Shown one piece after another: positions 18,433 through 27,119 of a stretch of 64,000 nucleotides of DNA. The notes below the pieces were generated by a model. That model made no database searches and was not told the DNA's origin. It was given only the letters and a program-made list of their open reading frames with translations. How positions within the stretch are numbered: position 1 is the stretch's first letter; every line of letters starts with the position of its first letter. This stretch comes from Pedobacter africanus. GTDB taxonomy: Bacteria > Bacteroidota > Bacteroidia > Sphingobacteriales > Sphingobacteriaceae. The stretch lies in NCBI RefSeq assembly GCF_900176535.1, contig NZ_FWXT01000004.1, positions 248,001-312,000 on the forward strand, in the 5' to 3' direction. The position numbers and the translations under genes are program-made.

Positions 18433-18440
18433 CAAATGTA
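18433..18440 (-). promoter_or_regulatory. minus-strand -7 box at the susC start, locus 1
   Basis: CAAATGTA on the plus strand reads TACATTTG on the minus strand, an exact match to the Bacteroidota -7 consensus TAnnTTTG. It lies immediately before the susC ATG at 18441. No TTTG or TTG lies 18-20 bases further upstream on the minus strand, so this is the weakest of the three copies. Confidence 0.42.
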
Positions 18441-21400
18441 ATGAATTTTTACAATGTCTTTAGGCAGGGGCTAATGGTATGCCTGCCCGACCAAATATTG
18501 CGGATAATGAAGCTGACCACTATTATCATGATTGCCTTTTTTATGCAGGTAAGCGCAAATGGCCTTGCTCAGAAAATCAACATTTCTGAAAGCAACGCCA
18601 CAATAAGTAAAGTTTTTAAACAGCTGCAGCAGCAAAGCGGCTATAACTTCGTATATACGTCGCAAATGCTTGAGGGGTTAAAACCTGTTCATGTAAAGCT
18701 GAAAAATGTGAGTTTAAAAGAAGCCCTGGATGCTTTACTGGAGGACCAGCCAATCACTTATGTGATCAGGCAAAATATTGTTGTTGTTCAGCGTAAAAGC
18801 GATTCGGGTGAGCCCATACAGGCAGCTATAGAAATTAAAGGAAAAGTAACGGACGAGCGGGGAAAGGAATTTCCGGGGGTAAGCGTGAAGTTGAAGGGGA
18901 GCCGTGTTACGGTAGCTACAGACAATTCGGGCCAGTATAGAATTACCGTGCCCGACAATAACGCTGTTCTGGTGTTTTCTTATGTAGGTTATAATGCCGT
19001 TGAAGAAGCAGTGAAACAGCGTACGACAATTAATGTGAAGATGAACCCGGCGGAAAGTGCATTGAACGATGTGGTAGTGACGGGGTACCAGTCATTAAAG
19101 AAAAAGAGTTTAACTGGGTCTGTTACAACGATACAGTTAAAAGATCTGGAGACAGTTTATCAGCCAAATATTGATAAGTTATTGCAGGGACAGGTACCCG
19201 GAATGACTTTAATGAGTACTTCAGGAGCACCCGGATCTATTCCGCAGATCCGTATCCGCGGTACGGCAACTTTGAGTGGAAATGTGCAGCCATTATGGGT
19301 AGTTGATGGGATCATATTGGATGATGCAGTCAATGTATCGGTTGATGACATCATGACCAACCGTAACCTGATTGCTTCCGGTATTGGAGGTATCAACGTA
19401 GATGATATTGAAAGCATAAACGTCCTTAAAGATGCGGCTGCAACCGCAATATATGGTACCCGTGCTGCCAATGGGGTTATTGTGATTACATCAAAAAAAG
19501 GTAAAGCGGGGAAAACGCGTGTGAACTTCTCGAGTAACCTCACCTTCGGTGAAAGACCCCGAATTGAAGACGCCTACATGATGAATTCGAAAGAGCGTAT
19601 CGATGTGAACAGAGAAATGATCCGCAGAGGCGTTTTTAATGCCACCACCCCAGCCGCAGGTGAGTACAATACCGTTTCGGATTTTGAACGTTATTTTATC
19701 GATTTGATGGATAAAAAAATTACATGGAATGATTTTAATCAGCGTGTTAACTATCTAGAAACTGTCAATACAGATTGGTTCCAGTACCTCTTTAGAAATT
19801 CGGTCACAAACAGGCAAAACTTAAGCATTTCCGGAGGAGATGAAAGGACAACATTTTATGCTTCGGGAAGTTATATGAATGACCAGGCTACAGCCAAAGG
19901 TGTTGGACAAAAAACTTACACGGGATCATTAAAGGTATATACCAGGATTTACGATAAGATCCGGCTGGGGGTAATGATGGATGTTAATGCACGTGAAAAC
20001 AAGAGTTTCTTTGCGGTAGATTCTAAAGAAAATCCTTTTGAATATGCCATATATACCACCCGTGCACAACCGGCAAAGAATCCGGATGGAACTTATAGCC
20101 ATTTTTATTTGAATGGTATGGAATATAACTTCCTGGAAAACAGGGATAAGGGCTGGCGCAATTCGCGTAACTTCGGTTTCAGAGGATCATTGGATTTAGA
20201 ATATAAAATTATCAAAGATTTAACCTTTAATTCCCTGTTCTCTTATGCCAAACAAAATACAACAGATGAAGATATTGCTATTGACGACAGCTATTTTGTA
20301 CGGATCAGAAAAAAGGATAATCGTGAAATAGTTAATGGTCAGTACGTTTATGTATGGAAGGATGGTGGCTATAGAAAAGACCGCAGTTCGTACAATGGTT
20401 CAATTACCTTCAGGAATCAGTTGACCTATAATCCGTTTTTCAATAATACCCATTATTTGAACGTGATGGTTGGACAGGAAGTCCGGAAATCCAAGACCAG
20501 TGATGTTAGTGCTGAAGTGTACGGTTACGCTCATGACAGAGGACATCAGCAGATTCCACAATTTGATTATATGAAAAAAATGGGCGCGCCGTATTGGAGA
20601 GAAAACCTGAACGACGGCGCAAATCTGTCCTACTTTGGTTCTGTTAATTATACCTATGATAACCGGTACACTGCCAGTTTCAACATACGGACAGATGGGT
20701 CGAATCGTTTCGGGTTGAAGACGAATCAACTGTTCCAGCCTTTATGGGCAGTTGGAGCCAACTATCAGATGAAAGAGGAGAAGTTTCTTCGGGATGTGGA
20801 CTGGGTTTCTTATCTGACATTCAGAGGATCATATGGTAGTCAGGGCAATGTTGCTTCTCAGGCTTATTCAGATTTGGTGGCCAGAATTGGTGCTGTTGCC
20901 CTGGAAAATCCGGTAAATTATCTCATCATTGATGCGCCCAAGAATCCAAACTTAAAATGGGAGCAGACGTATACCACAAATTTAGCGTTAGAGGCAGGAT
21001 TTTTCAAAAGAAAACTGATGTTCAACGTAGAGTGGTACAACAAGAAAGCCGTTGATCTGCTGGGTAGCAGACAGGTATCACAGGTAACAGGATTCGATCA
21101 GATACAAGTCAATTGGGCGTCTATGTTGAATAGAGGCTGGGAATTCTCTTTGAATACCATTAATATGGACAATGGCAGTTTCAGATGGTCTACTAATGTA
21201 AACTTTGGATTTAACAGGAATAAGGTATTGGATGTATACGCCAAGCCAACTGTTCAAAACCTGACTAACCCCAGAAGGAGCCAGTATTCAACCGCGGCAG
21301 TAATAGGGCAGCCTATTGATGGACTTTGGTCTTATCGTTATGCTGGATTGAATCAGCAGGGAAGAGCTACGTTCTTTACTGACAAGGAAGGTGTGAAAGT

Positions 21401-22028
21401 ATTAAATGGAATGACCAGTATAGATGGACTGGGCTACTCCGGAGTGATAAATCCTAAATCTCAGGTTGGTTTTACGAATACATTTACCTATAAACGCATT
21501 ACATTATCAGCTTTATTTGTGGGTAGTTTTGGGAATGTGATGCGCTTACGTAATCTGTCTAATGGCAGCTACTTAGGCTTCCCAGACCCGACCCAGAATA
21601 TGTCTAAAGAGTGGGTGAACAGATGGCAGAATCCAGGTGATGAGGCGCATACGAATGTTCCGGTTCTTGAAGTAGGTTCAGATAATGCATTAATTGCATT
21701 AAACCCTACCAATGGTGCAATGTTTGATAATTCCGATCTCAGAACAGTTAAAGGAGATTTTGTACGTTTCCAGAATTTATCTGTGGGATACGATTATTTT
21801 ACACCAAAGTTACGTGCTATAGGCATACAAAATATCAGGCTGGCACTTCAGGGAAATAATCTCTATGTATGGAAGGATAAAGCACTGAAAGGGCAGGATC
21901 CTGAAGCACAAGGATCACCGATCCTTTCGTATTCATCGACCCGCGCAAGTGCAACTGCAATTAATTTTGGCAACACATTCCTGCCGGTACCGAGATCCTA
22001 TTCTTTGTCTTTAACTGTACAATTTTAA
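18441..22028 (+). CDS. SusC/RagA family TonB-linked outer membrane receptor with STN domain, locus 1
   Basis: 1195 residues from the ATG at 18441 (an in-frame Met at 18381 lies within the structured leader and is rejected). Order: long n-region and signal peptide (to GLAQ), STN signalling domain (INISESNATISKVFKQLQQQ...), CarboxypepD_reg-like domain (IKGKVTDERGKEFPGVSVKL), SusC plug (SLTGSVTTIQLKDLE; IRIRGTATL; YGTRAANGVIVITSKKG), then the beta-barrel ending in SLSLTVQF. It forms the pore under the SusD lid and imports an unknown ligand using TonB energy. The STN domain marks it as a signal transducer to the adjacent FecR. SusD follows 11 bases later. Confidence 0.95.
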   Translation: MNFYNVFRQGLMVCLPDQILRIMKLTTIIMIAFFMQVSANGLAQKINISESNATISKVFKQLQQQSGYNFVYTSQMLEGLKPVHVKLKNVSLKEALDALLEDQPITYVIRQNIVVVQRKSDSGEPIQAAIEIKGKVTDERGKEFPGVSVKLKGSRVTVATDNSGQYRITVPDNNAVLVFSYVGYNAVEEAVKQRTTINVKMNPAESALNDVVVTGYQSLKKKSLTGSVTTIQLKDLETVYQPNIDKLLQGQVPGMTLMSTSGAPGSIPQIRIRGTATLSGNVQPLWVVDGIILDDAVNVSVDDIMTNRNLIASGIGGINVDDIESINVLKDAAATAIYGTRAANGVIVITSKKGKAGKTRVNFSSNLTFGERPRIEDAYMMNSKERIDVNREMIRRGVFNATTPAAGEYNTVSDFERYFIDLMDKKITWNDFNQRVNYLETVNTDWFQYLFRNSVTNRQNLSISGGDERTTFYASGSYMNDQATAKGVGQKTYTGSLKVYTRIYDKIRLGVMMDVNARENKSFFAVDSKENPFEYAIYTTRAQPAKNPDGTYSHFYLNGMEYNFLENRDKGWRNSRNFGFRGSLDLEYKIIKDLTFNSLFSYAKQNTTDEDIAIDDSYFVRIRKKDNREIVNGQYVYVWKDGGYRKDRSSYNGSITFRNQLTYNPFFNNTHYLNVMVGQEVRKSKTSDVSAEVYGYAHDRGHQQIPQFDYMKKMGAPYWRENLNDGANLSYFGSVNYTYDNRYTASFNIRTDGSNRFGLKTNQLFQPLWAVGANYQMKEEKFLRDVDWVSYLTFRGSYGSQGNVASQAYSDLVARIGAVALENPVNYLIIDAPKNPNLKWEQTYTTNLALEAGFFKRKLMFNVEWYNKKAVDLLGSRQVSQVTGFDQIQVNWASMLNRGWEFSLNTINMDNGSFRWSTNVNFGFNRNKVLDVYAKPTVQNLTNPRRSQYSTAAVIGQPIDGLWSYRYAGLNQQGRATFFTDKEGVKVLNGMTSIDGLGYSGVINPKSQVGFTNTFTYKRITLSALFVGSFGNVMRLRNLSNGSYLGFPDPTQNMSKEWVNRWQNPGDEAHTNVPVLEVGSDNALIALNPTNGAMFDNSDLRTVKGDFVRFQNLSVGYDYFTPKLRAIGIQNIRLALQGNNLYVWKDKALKGQDPEAQGSPILSYSSTRASATAINFGNTFLPVPRSYSLSLTVQF

Positions 22029-22039
22029 TAGTCAATATC

Positions 22040-23491
22040 ATGATAAAATTTATAAAATATTCGTTTCTTTTATTGTTTATTGCTCTCATTGGCTGCAAAG
22101 ATATGTTAGATATAAAGCCAGTACATAGTATGACACCTAAATCTCTGGAAGATTTTGAGGCAGTTTTACTTGGGGGATACCCCCGGTCTGATTTTTTTAT
22201 TAAAACGGATATGCTGACTGACAATGTCTATGTCAATTTTAATGCAGAGGTACAGCCATCCCAGGAGGTTGAAAGATGGTTTACTTTTTCATCGTCCTTA
22301 ATTGCACCGGGGACACAATCGGATCCCTACTGGGGGCAGATGTATAAGAGCATCTACTATGCGAATTCGGTTTTGGATAATCTGAAAGGTATGTCTGTAA
22401 AACCAGAACAGAAAGCACTATTTGAGCAGGTTCAGGGCGAGGCTTATGCGTTGCGCGCCTACAGCTATTTTTACCTGATTAATTTTTATGCAGATGTCTA
22501 TAGTCCGGCCAATTTAAGCCTTCCTGGGGTACCTATGCCCCTTACAGCCGAAGATGTTAACGTAAACGCGGGAAATAATGTTCGGACACCTATTGGTGAT
22601 GTCTGGAACCAGATAGTCAAGGATATTGAACTGGCGACTGGTTTACTTACAGGAAAAAAGATCACGGATAGATATAGGTTCTCCTATAATGTACTACAGC
22701 TATTCAGGGCCCGGGTAGATTTAATGATGGGCAACTATGAATCTGCTATAACATACGCCGGTTCAGTAATCAACAATTATCCTCTGGCGGATTTATCAGG
22801 TATTGAAAAAAGGATAACAGACAATGGCTTTAAAGGCGCATTAGCTTACAACTTTGGGTTTGTAGACACACAGGTGAACAAAGAACTGATGTTTTTTGTA
22901 GGTGGCCGTGCGAATGGAAATCCATATTATTATTCTACCGGATCTGTAAAGCCGACTGAACAGTTGTTGAACCTAAGTACCAGGTATGGGAATGTAAGTG
23001 ATTACAGACAGTTGATTTTTGATCATTTTGAGGAGAATGCTGCGCAGGTGATTAAAATGGGTAAAACTGTTTATAAGATGTATGCCGCACAAGACCTCTA
23101 TTGGTACTATGTAGGTTTTAAAGCCAGCGAAGCATATTTGATTCGTGCAGAAGCCCAGGCACGTTTAAACAAGTCTGACCTTGCGCTAAACGACATCAAT
23201 TCGATATTAAAGAGCAGGATGCGTAAAGATTTCGTGAAGACACTAAAAGTCAGTGATTTTGCGGATAATGCAGCCGTATTGGACCGTGTTTTGGAAGAAC
23301 GAAGACTGGAACTTGCTTTTGATGCCGGTTTTAGGTTCATGGATTTGCGCAGATTGGGAAAACCTAAAATTGAACACGTTTTTAAAGACGCCAGAGTTTT
23401 TACTTTAGAAAAAAATGATCCGCATTACATTATGCAAATTCCGCCTTCCGAATCAGAAAACAGTACTGGAATGCCATTAAATCCAAGATAA
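22040..23491 (+). CDS. RagB/SusD family nutrient-uptake lipoprotein, locus 1
   Basis: 483-residue surface lipoprotein (lipobox LLFIALIGCK) that caps the SusC channel and binds ligand. SusD traits: an N-terminal LDIKPVHSM segment, TPR-like helices (EAYALRAYSYFYLINFYADVY) and a C-terminal VLEERRLELAFDAGFRFMDLRRLGK motif. It starts 11 bases after susC. The next lipoprotein starts one base after its stop, so susC, susD and that gene form one transcription unit. Confidence 0.94.
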   Translation: MIKFIKYSFLLLFIALIGCKDMLDIKPVHSMTPKSLEDFEAVLLGGYPRSDFFIKTDMLTDNVYVNFNAEVQPSQEVERWFTFSSSLIAPGTQSDPYWGQMYKSIYYANSVLDNLKGMSVKPEQKALFEQVQGEAYALRAYSYFYLINFYADVYSPANLSLPGVPMPLTAEDVNVNAGNNVRTPIGDVWNQIVKDIELATGLLTGKKITDRYRFSYNVLQLFRARVDLMMGNYESAITYAGSVINNYPLADLSGIEKRITDNGFKGALAYNFGFVDTQVNKELMFFVGGRANGNPYYYSTGSVKPTEQLLNLSTRYGNVSDYRQLIFDHFEENAAQVIKMGKTVYKMYAAQDLYWYYVGFKASEAYLIRAEAQARLNKSDLALNDINSILKSRMRKDFVKTLKVSDFADNAAVLDRVLEERRLELAFDAGFRFMDLRRLGKPKIEHVFKDARVFTLEKNDPHYIMQIPPSESENSTGMPLNPR

Positions 23492-23492
23492 A

Positions 23493-24425
23493 ATGAAAAA
23501 AATAGAGTATATTTTATTAGCAGGTGCAGCCCTGATCAATATGATTTTTGCAAGCTGCACAAAGGAATCCGAAATATTACCTTCGGAAGAGGTGGGGCTG
23601 GAGCAACTCTTCAAGCCAAAGGCCAATGCTAACCCAATTGAAAAAGAACTATATGAAAATTACAATGTATGGGTGCGAACTGAGTTTACTGACTCCAGAG
23701 AGGTATATAACGCTTATTTAGGACAGGATGTGAACAATGCCCGCTATCCTGCGGTGAAGGTAGATGAAGACAAAAAAGAAAGTGCCTATATTTACATGAA
23801 GACACTTTTGTCTAATGTTTCTAAAGATTATGCGAAACAGGTTATGCCCAATGAAGTCTTTTTTATCAAGACATATGGACATCCGTTATATGGGTATCAG
23901 TTTAATGTAGTTGCACGGAACAGACTTGCTTTTGTATGGCCAAACTCAACATATGGGGCGCAGCCAGTTGTCGATGCCAATGTTCACTATTACAAAGATT
24001 CTGTCTTAACAAGGGAAGTATGGCGTAATTTGAGTGAGATGATTGGCAGCAGGATTCCAGAAGAAATCCCTGGTTTCGAAAAGATAGGTAAACCATATGA
24101 CGGGGGGGCTGCCTTTACCAAGATCCGGGATCAATACTATATTGATTATGATCTTGCAAAAAGAAATAGAGAATGGCAGGCTTTGGCTGATCAGGCGGGA
24201 TACCTGGATCCTTATTCCTCATTCTCTTTTAAAGCCGAGTATGCCGCTTTTCTTAAATTAATATTGCTGGAATCCTATGAAAATATTAACAACCAATATT
24301 TAAAGGATAATGATATGCGCAGACAAAAGTACGAGCTCTTTGTGAAGTACTTTAAAGATAAATACAACTGGGACATTCAGGCTACCGGCAATAAATACAG
24401 ACAGGAACTGAATAAGTATAAATAG
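23493..24425 (+). CDS. metallohydrolase-like SusCD-associated lipoprotein lacking HExxH
   Basis: 310-residue lipoprotein (MIFASCTKE lipobox) starting one base after susD. Size, position and layout resemble the SusCD-associated zinc metallohydrolase lipoproteins (the LP_HExxH_w_tonB type): an N-terminal helical part, a region where HExxH would lie, a Y...W...A...GY.DPYSS segment, and a C-terminal KYELFVKYFKDKYNWDIQ segment. No HExxH occurs anywhere; the matching place seems to read LTREVWRNLSEM, with Arg where both His would be. The sequence otherwise looks intact and has a good lipobox. I infer a non-catalytic relative, perhaps a binding protein. The family link rests on pattern and context only. 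Confidence 0.6.
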   Translation: MKKIEYILLAGAALINMIFASCTKESEILPSEEVGLEQLFKPKANANPIEKELYENYNVWVRTEFTDSREVYNAYLGQDVNNARYPAVKVDEDKKESAYIYMKTLLSNVSKDYAKQVMPNEVFFIKTYGHPLYGYQFNVVARNRLAFVWPNSTYGAQPVVDANVHYYKDSVLTREVWRNLSEMIGSRIPEEIPGFEKIGKPYDGGAAFTKIRDQYYIDYDLAKRNREWQALADQAGYLDPYSSFSFKAEYAAFLKLILLESYENINNQYLKDNDMRRQKYELFVKYFKDKYNWDIQATGNKYRQELNKYK

Positions 24426-24473
24426 TTCACTAAAATCGGTTTTACTAAAGAAATAAATAACGTATCTCAATTA

Positions 24474-24505
24474 GAGGCAGGCAATTCAAGGAATTGCTTG
24501 CCCTC
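24474..24505 (+). other. hairpin between the SusCD operon and the GG-leader peptide gene
   Basis: GAGGCAGGCAATTC (24474-24487) pairs with GAATTGCTTGCCCTC (24491-24505) with one bulged base and one G-T pair, around a 3-base loop. No T-run follows, so it is more likely an RNA-processing or stability element than a classical terminator. It separates the lipoprotein operon from the peptide gene. Confidence 0.45.
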
Positions 24506-24607
24506 TGGTATTAACGCTCATTGGCTGTTAAGCCTACCTAAATGGCAATTCAATTAACCTATTTTGATCTCAAACTTTTCTGTTTTGAATGTAAAACAGA
24601 ATTAACC

Positions 24608-24925
24608 ATGAAAAAGAACGATTTAAACAAAGGAAAGTTTGCTGGTGCAGCTGCATTAAGCAGAACAGAATTGAAAAAAGTACTTGGTGGAAATGCAGCG
24701 TTATTTGCGCAATGTAGCATCCCCTGTCGCTGCCCTGAGGGATTTACTACAAGGGCTGGACATCAGGCCTTTTATATTAATGCGGATTGTAATGGCGAAA
24801 ACGCAGCATGCCTTGCTGTTGATTATGGTTATTTAAGATGTATGAACTCCGATAATGACGTGACGCTTCACTGTAGTGATGTCTATCCACCAATAGAAGT
24901 GTGCTATCCTAATCCTATTACTTAG
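24608..24925 (+). CDS. double-glycine-leader, Cys-rich peptide precursor
   Basis: 105 residues from the ATG at 24608; the frame opens at 24542, but those 22 residues lack leader character. The N-terminus (MKKNDLNKGKFAGAAALSRT, then ELKKVLGG) is a classic double-glycine leader with the LSRxELKxxLGG pattern of the GG-Bacteroidales natural-product precursor family. The core after GG has about 77 residues and eight Cys (QC, PC, RC, DC, AC, RC, HC, VC), enough for four disulfides or other crosslinks. Such precursors are normally cleaved and exported by a C39-peptidase ABC transporter; none is in this window, nor is a radical-SAM, LanM or other maturase. It lies after SusCD locus 1 and has its own terminator. 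Confidence 0.8.
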   Translation: MKKNDLNKGKFAGAAALSRTELKKVLGGNAALFAQCSIPCRCPEGFTTRAGHQAFYINADCNGENAACLAVDYGYLRCMNSDNDVTLHCSDVYPPIEVCYPNPIT

Positions 24926-24943
24926 AATCTAATTCGGTTCTGC

Positions 24944-24973
24944 CTTAGGCTCTGTTTTTTGGAGCCTAAGTTT
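24944..24973 (+). terminator. terminator after the GG-leader peptide gene
   Basis: CTTAGGCTC (24944-24952) pairs with GAGCCTAAG (24962-24970); the loop is T-rich and a short TTTAAT follows. It lies 18 bases after the stop at 24925 and before the promoter of the next sigma gene. Confidence 0.62.
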
Positions 24974-25034
24974 AATATGTTTCATAAAAATTGAGCTAAG
25001 ATTTTTATCCTGTTTCCCTTCCCTGCATAATTGC

Positions 25035-25042
25035 TATCTTTG
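25035..25042 (+). promoter_or_regulatory. -7 promoter box for the locus 2 sigma gene
   Basis: TATCTTTG matches TAnnTTTG exactly. A partial -33 match (TTTC) lies 18 bases upstream. Transcription would begin near 25047, which rules out the in-frame TTG at 25031 as the start and favours the ATG at 25058. Confidence 0.6.
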
Positions 25043-25057
25043 TATGGATATACAAGG

Positions 25058-25624
25058 ATGGAGAGCATTTACCAATCGATACCGGACCAGGAACTGGTTG
25101 GCCTGCTTAGGGCGGGCGATAGATTGGCTTATACCGAGATTTACAACAGATATAAATTCATTCTCCATACCCATGCCTACAAATGGACGCGCGATAGGGA
25201 AGAAGTGATGGACATGATCCACGAACTCTTTGCTACTTTGTGGGACAAGCGGGAAACCATACAATTCAGTACCAGCCTTTCCGGATACCTGTACGTATCT
25301 TTAAGAAATAAGATCTTTAACAGGGTTTCCCGTCAGAAGCTGGAATCGCAATACATCACTTCTCTTCAAAATTTCATTGATAAGGGGGATTGCATTACAG
25401 ATCACCGCGTCCGCGAAAAAGAACTCAGTGCGCTCATCGAAAAAGAAATTTCCGCACTGCCTGTTAAAATGCGTGAGGTTTTTGAACTGAGCCGCAAATC
25501 AAACCTGAGCCATAAGGAAATTGCTGAACAGCTTGGCCTTTCCGACCAGACCGTTAGAAAACACATTCAACATGCCCTTAAAATTTTGCGTGTAAAACTG
25601 GGCCTGGTACTGTTTCTGTTGTGA
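25058..25624 (+). CDS. ECF RNA polymerase sigma factor, locus 2
   Basis: 188-residue FecI-type sigma factor from the ATG at 25058 (AAGG lies just upstream). Region 2 includes YKWTRDREEVMDMIHELFATLWDKRE; region 4 includes LPVKMREVFELSRKSNLSHKEIAEQLGLSDQTVRKHIQHAL. A short hydrophobic tail (LGLVLFLL) ends the protein. FecR follows 94 bases later. A well-matched housekeeping-type -7 box precedes the gene, so basal expression should not depend on the locus's own signal. Confidence 0.93.
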   Translation: MESIYQSIPDQELVGLLRAGDRLAYTEIYNRYKFILHTHAYKWTRDREEVMDMIHELFATLWDKRETIQFSTSLSGYLYVSLRNKIFNRVSRQKLESQYITSLQNFIDKGDCITDHRVREKELSALIEKEISALPVKMREVFELSRKSNLSHKEIAEQLGLSDQTVRKHIQHALKILRVKLGLVLFLL

Positions 25625-25718
25625 TCTGATAAAAAAATAAAATATTTTCATTTTTATTTACCCCATAGGCTACACGAGTTTGTCTTCCCTACAATAAGCG
25701 CCCTGGTGGCTTTAGACT

Positions 25719-26864
25719 ATGGAAAAAACAAACGCAAAAGAACTGTTGGCAAAATATGAGGCTGGTACCTGTACTGAGCAGGAAAAGGCTTTGCTGGAAA
25801 GCTGGCATCTGGGCTATGCGTTTGAGGAGCAGGAAAAGCTGAGCTTTGAGGAACAGGCGGCAGACCTTGATAAAGTTTGGGGCAGATTGCAATCGGGACA
25901 ACAAGTGAAAACCACACGAATCTGGCCTTTTTTGGTTTCTGCGGCTGCCATTCTATTGATCGCGGGTATTGGGGTCTTTTTTTATCAATTTAAAAAAGAA
26001 GAAGCCAGGGCATTTGCCGCTGCTGCTGCAAGTTTGCAGCCTGGTAAAAACCATGCCGTGCTTACTTTGGCCGATGGCAGAAAGATTGTGCTGGATGATG
26101 CAGCGGATGGAGAAATCGCCCGCCAATCGGGTGTAAGCATAAAAAAGGCCGTTGACGGCACAATAGTATATGAAATTGCGGACCTGAAAGATACACCCTC
26201 AGCTGCCAAGGCTTACAATACTGTAGGCACACCAAGGGGTGGTAAATACCAGTTAAACCTGCAGGATGGTACCCGGGTCTGGCTCAATTCAGCTTCTCAA
26301 ATCAGCTTTCCGGTAGTCTTTGCAGCCAACGAGCGTAGGGTGATTTTAAAAGGGGAAGCTTATTTTGAGGTGGCCAAAAATGAAAAGCAACCCTTTCATG
26401 TGGTTACCGAAACTCAGGATATAGCCGTATTGGGCACGCATTTTAATGTCAACGCTTTTAGTGATGAACCGGCAAGCAGAACTACCTTGTTGGAAGGCTC
26501 AGTAAAAGTAACGGCCATTAAGGCATCGGGATCTGTTAAGGAAGTTACGTTAAAGCCAGGTCAGCAAGCCGTGATGAGTGATCAGCTTATGGTTGCCAAT
26601 GTAAATGCGGAAGAGGCCATCAGCTGGAAAAACGGGCTGTTCCAGTTCAATGACACGGAACTGAGCAGTATTATGCGGCAGGCTGCCAGGTGGTATGATG
26701 TAGATGTGGTGTATGAAGGTAAAATGCCATCCATCCGTTTTAGCGGAGAAGTTTCCCGAAATGTAAATGCTGCGGCATTTTTAGATATGTTAAAATTCCT
26801 GGACGTCAAATTCAGGCTTGAAAAACTGGCCGGGGGCCGAAGCACAATTATCGTTTCTCAGTAA
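25719..26864 (+). CDS. FecR family anti-sigma regulator, locus 2
   Basis: 381 residues: N-terminal sigma-binding part (LLAKYEAGTCTEQEKALLESW), transmembrane helix (FLVSAAAILLIAGIGVFFYQF), FecR domain (GTPRGGKYQLNLQDGTRVWLNS; LKGEAYFEVAKNEKQPFHV; LGTHFNVNAFSDE; TLLEGSVKV) and a C-terminal STN-like domain (NDTELSSIMRQAARWYDVDVVYEG). It should hold the upstream sigma factor until the SusC of this locus is occupied. The gap after it, to susC, is 232 bases and holds the second predicted antisense RNA. Confidence 0.94.
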   Translation: MEKTNAKELLAKYEAGTCTEQEKALLESWHLGYAFEEQEKLSFEEQAADLDKVWGRLQSGQQVKTTRIWPFLVSAAAILLIAGIGVFFYQFKKEEARAFAAAAASLQPGKNHAVLTLADGRKIVLDDAADGEIARQSGVSIKKAVDGTIVYEIADLKDTPSAAKAYNTVGTPRGGKYQLNLQDGTRVWLNSASQISFPVVFAANERRVILKGEAYFEVAKNEKQPFHVVTETQDIAVLGTHFNVNAFSDEPASRTTLLEGSVKVTAIKASGSVKEVTLKPGQQAVMSDQLMVANVNAEEAISWKNGLFQFNDTELSSIMRQAARWYDVDVVYEGKMPSIRFSGEVSRNVNAAAFLDMLKFLDVKFRLEKLAGGRSTIIVSQ

Positions 26865-26947
26865 AATAGCAATTAACAGAAACATAAACATAAATCAAAA
26901 GCATGAAAAAAGCGTTACCACCAAAGTAAAGGAGCTGGTCGCTGAAT

Positions 26948-26982
26948 AAAAAACCGGGAAAGTGTTGAACCACTTCACCCGG
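26948..26982 (-). terminator. minus-strand intrinsic terminator in the fecR-susC gap, locus 2
   Basis: On the minus strand CCGGG-TG-AAGTG pairs with CACTT-T-CCCGG around GTTCAA, followed by six T (A-run 26948-26953). The 3' arm can also pair with a second copy, CCCGGT at 27001-27006, so two exclusive stems are possible. The plus strand has no T-run after the stem. Confidence 0.75.
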
Positions 26983-27085
26983 CGAAAGTCCGGATCGCAG
27001 CCCGGTCTTATGTTCAGTTGATCATTCTAAATCATCTGGTTGCCCAGATGAAAGCATGTAGCAAACACCTTATTATCAACTAAAC
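26948..27085 (-). ncRNA. predicted antisense RNA over the susC leader, locus 2
   Basis: About 138 nt, from a minus-strand promoter at 27119-27090 to the terminator ending at 26948. Besides the terminator it contains a perfect 8-bp hairpin (TCATCTGG/CCAGATGA, 27032-27051). It lies opposite the untranslated leader of the locus 2 susC. This copy has both promoter elements: TTTG and TACATTTG, 18 bases apart. Predicted from sequence only. Confidence 0.55.
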
Positions 27086-27089
27086 CTTA

Positions 27090-27119
27090 CAAATGTATGT
27101 ATTTTATTAATACTTCAAA
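27090..27119 (-). promoter_or_regulatory. minus-strand promoter overlapping the susC start, locus 2
   Basis: On the minus strand TTTG (27119-27116) is followed after 18 bases by TACATTTG (27097-27090), matching Bacteroidota -33/-7 elements. The -7 box overlaps the first base of the susC ATG at 27097. Transcription would start near 27085 and run back toward fecR. Confidence 0.52.
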
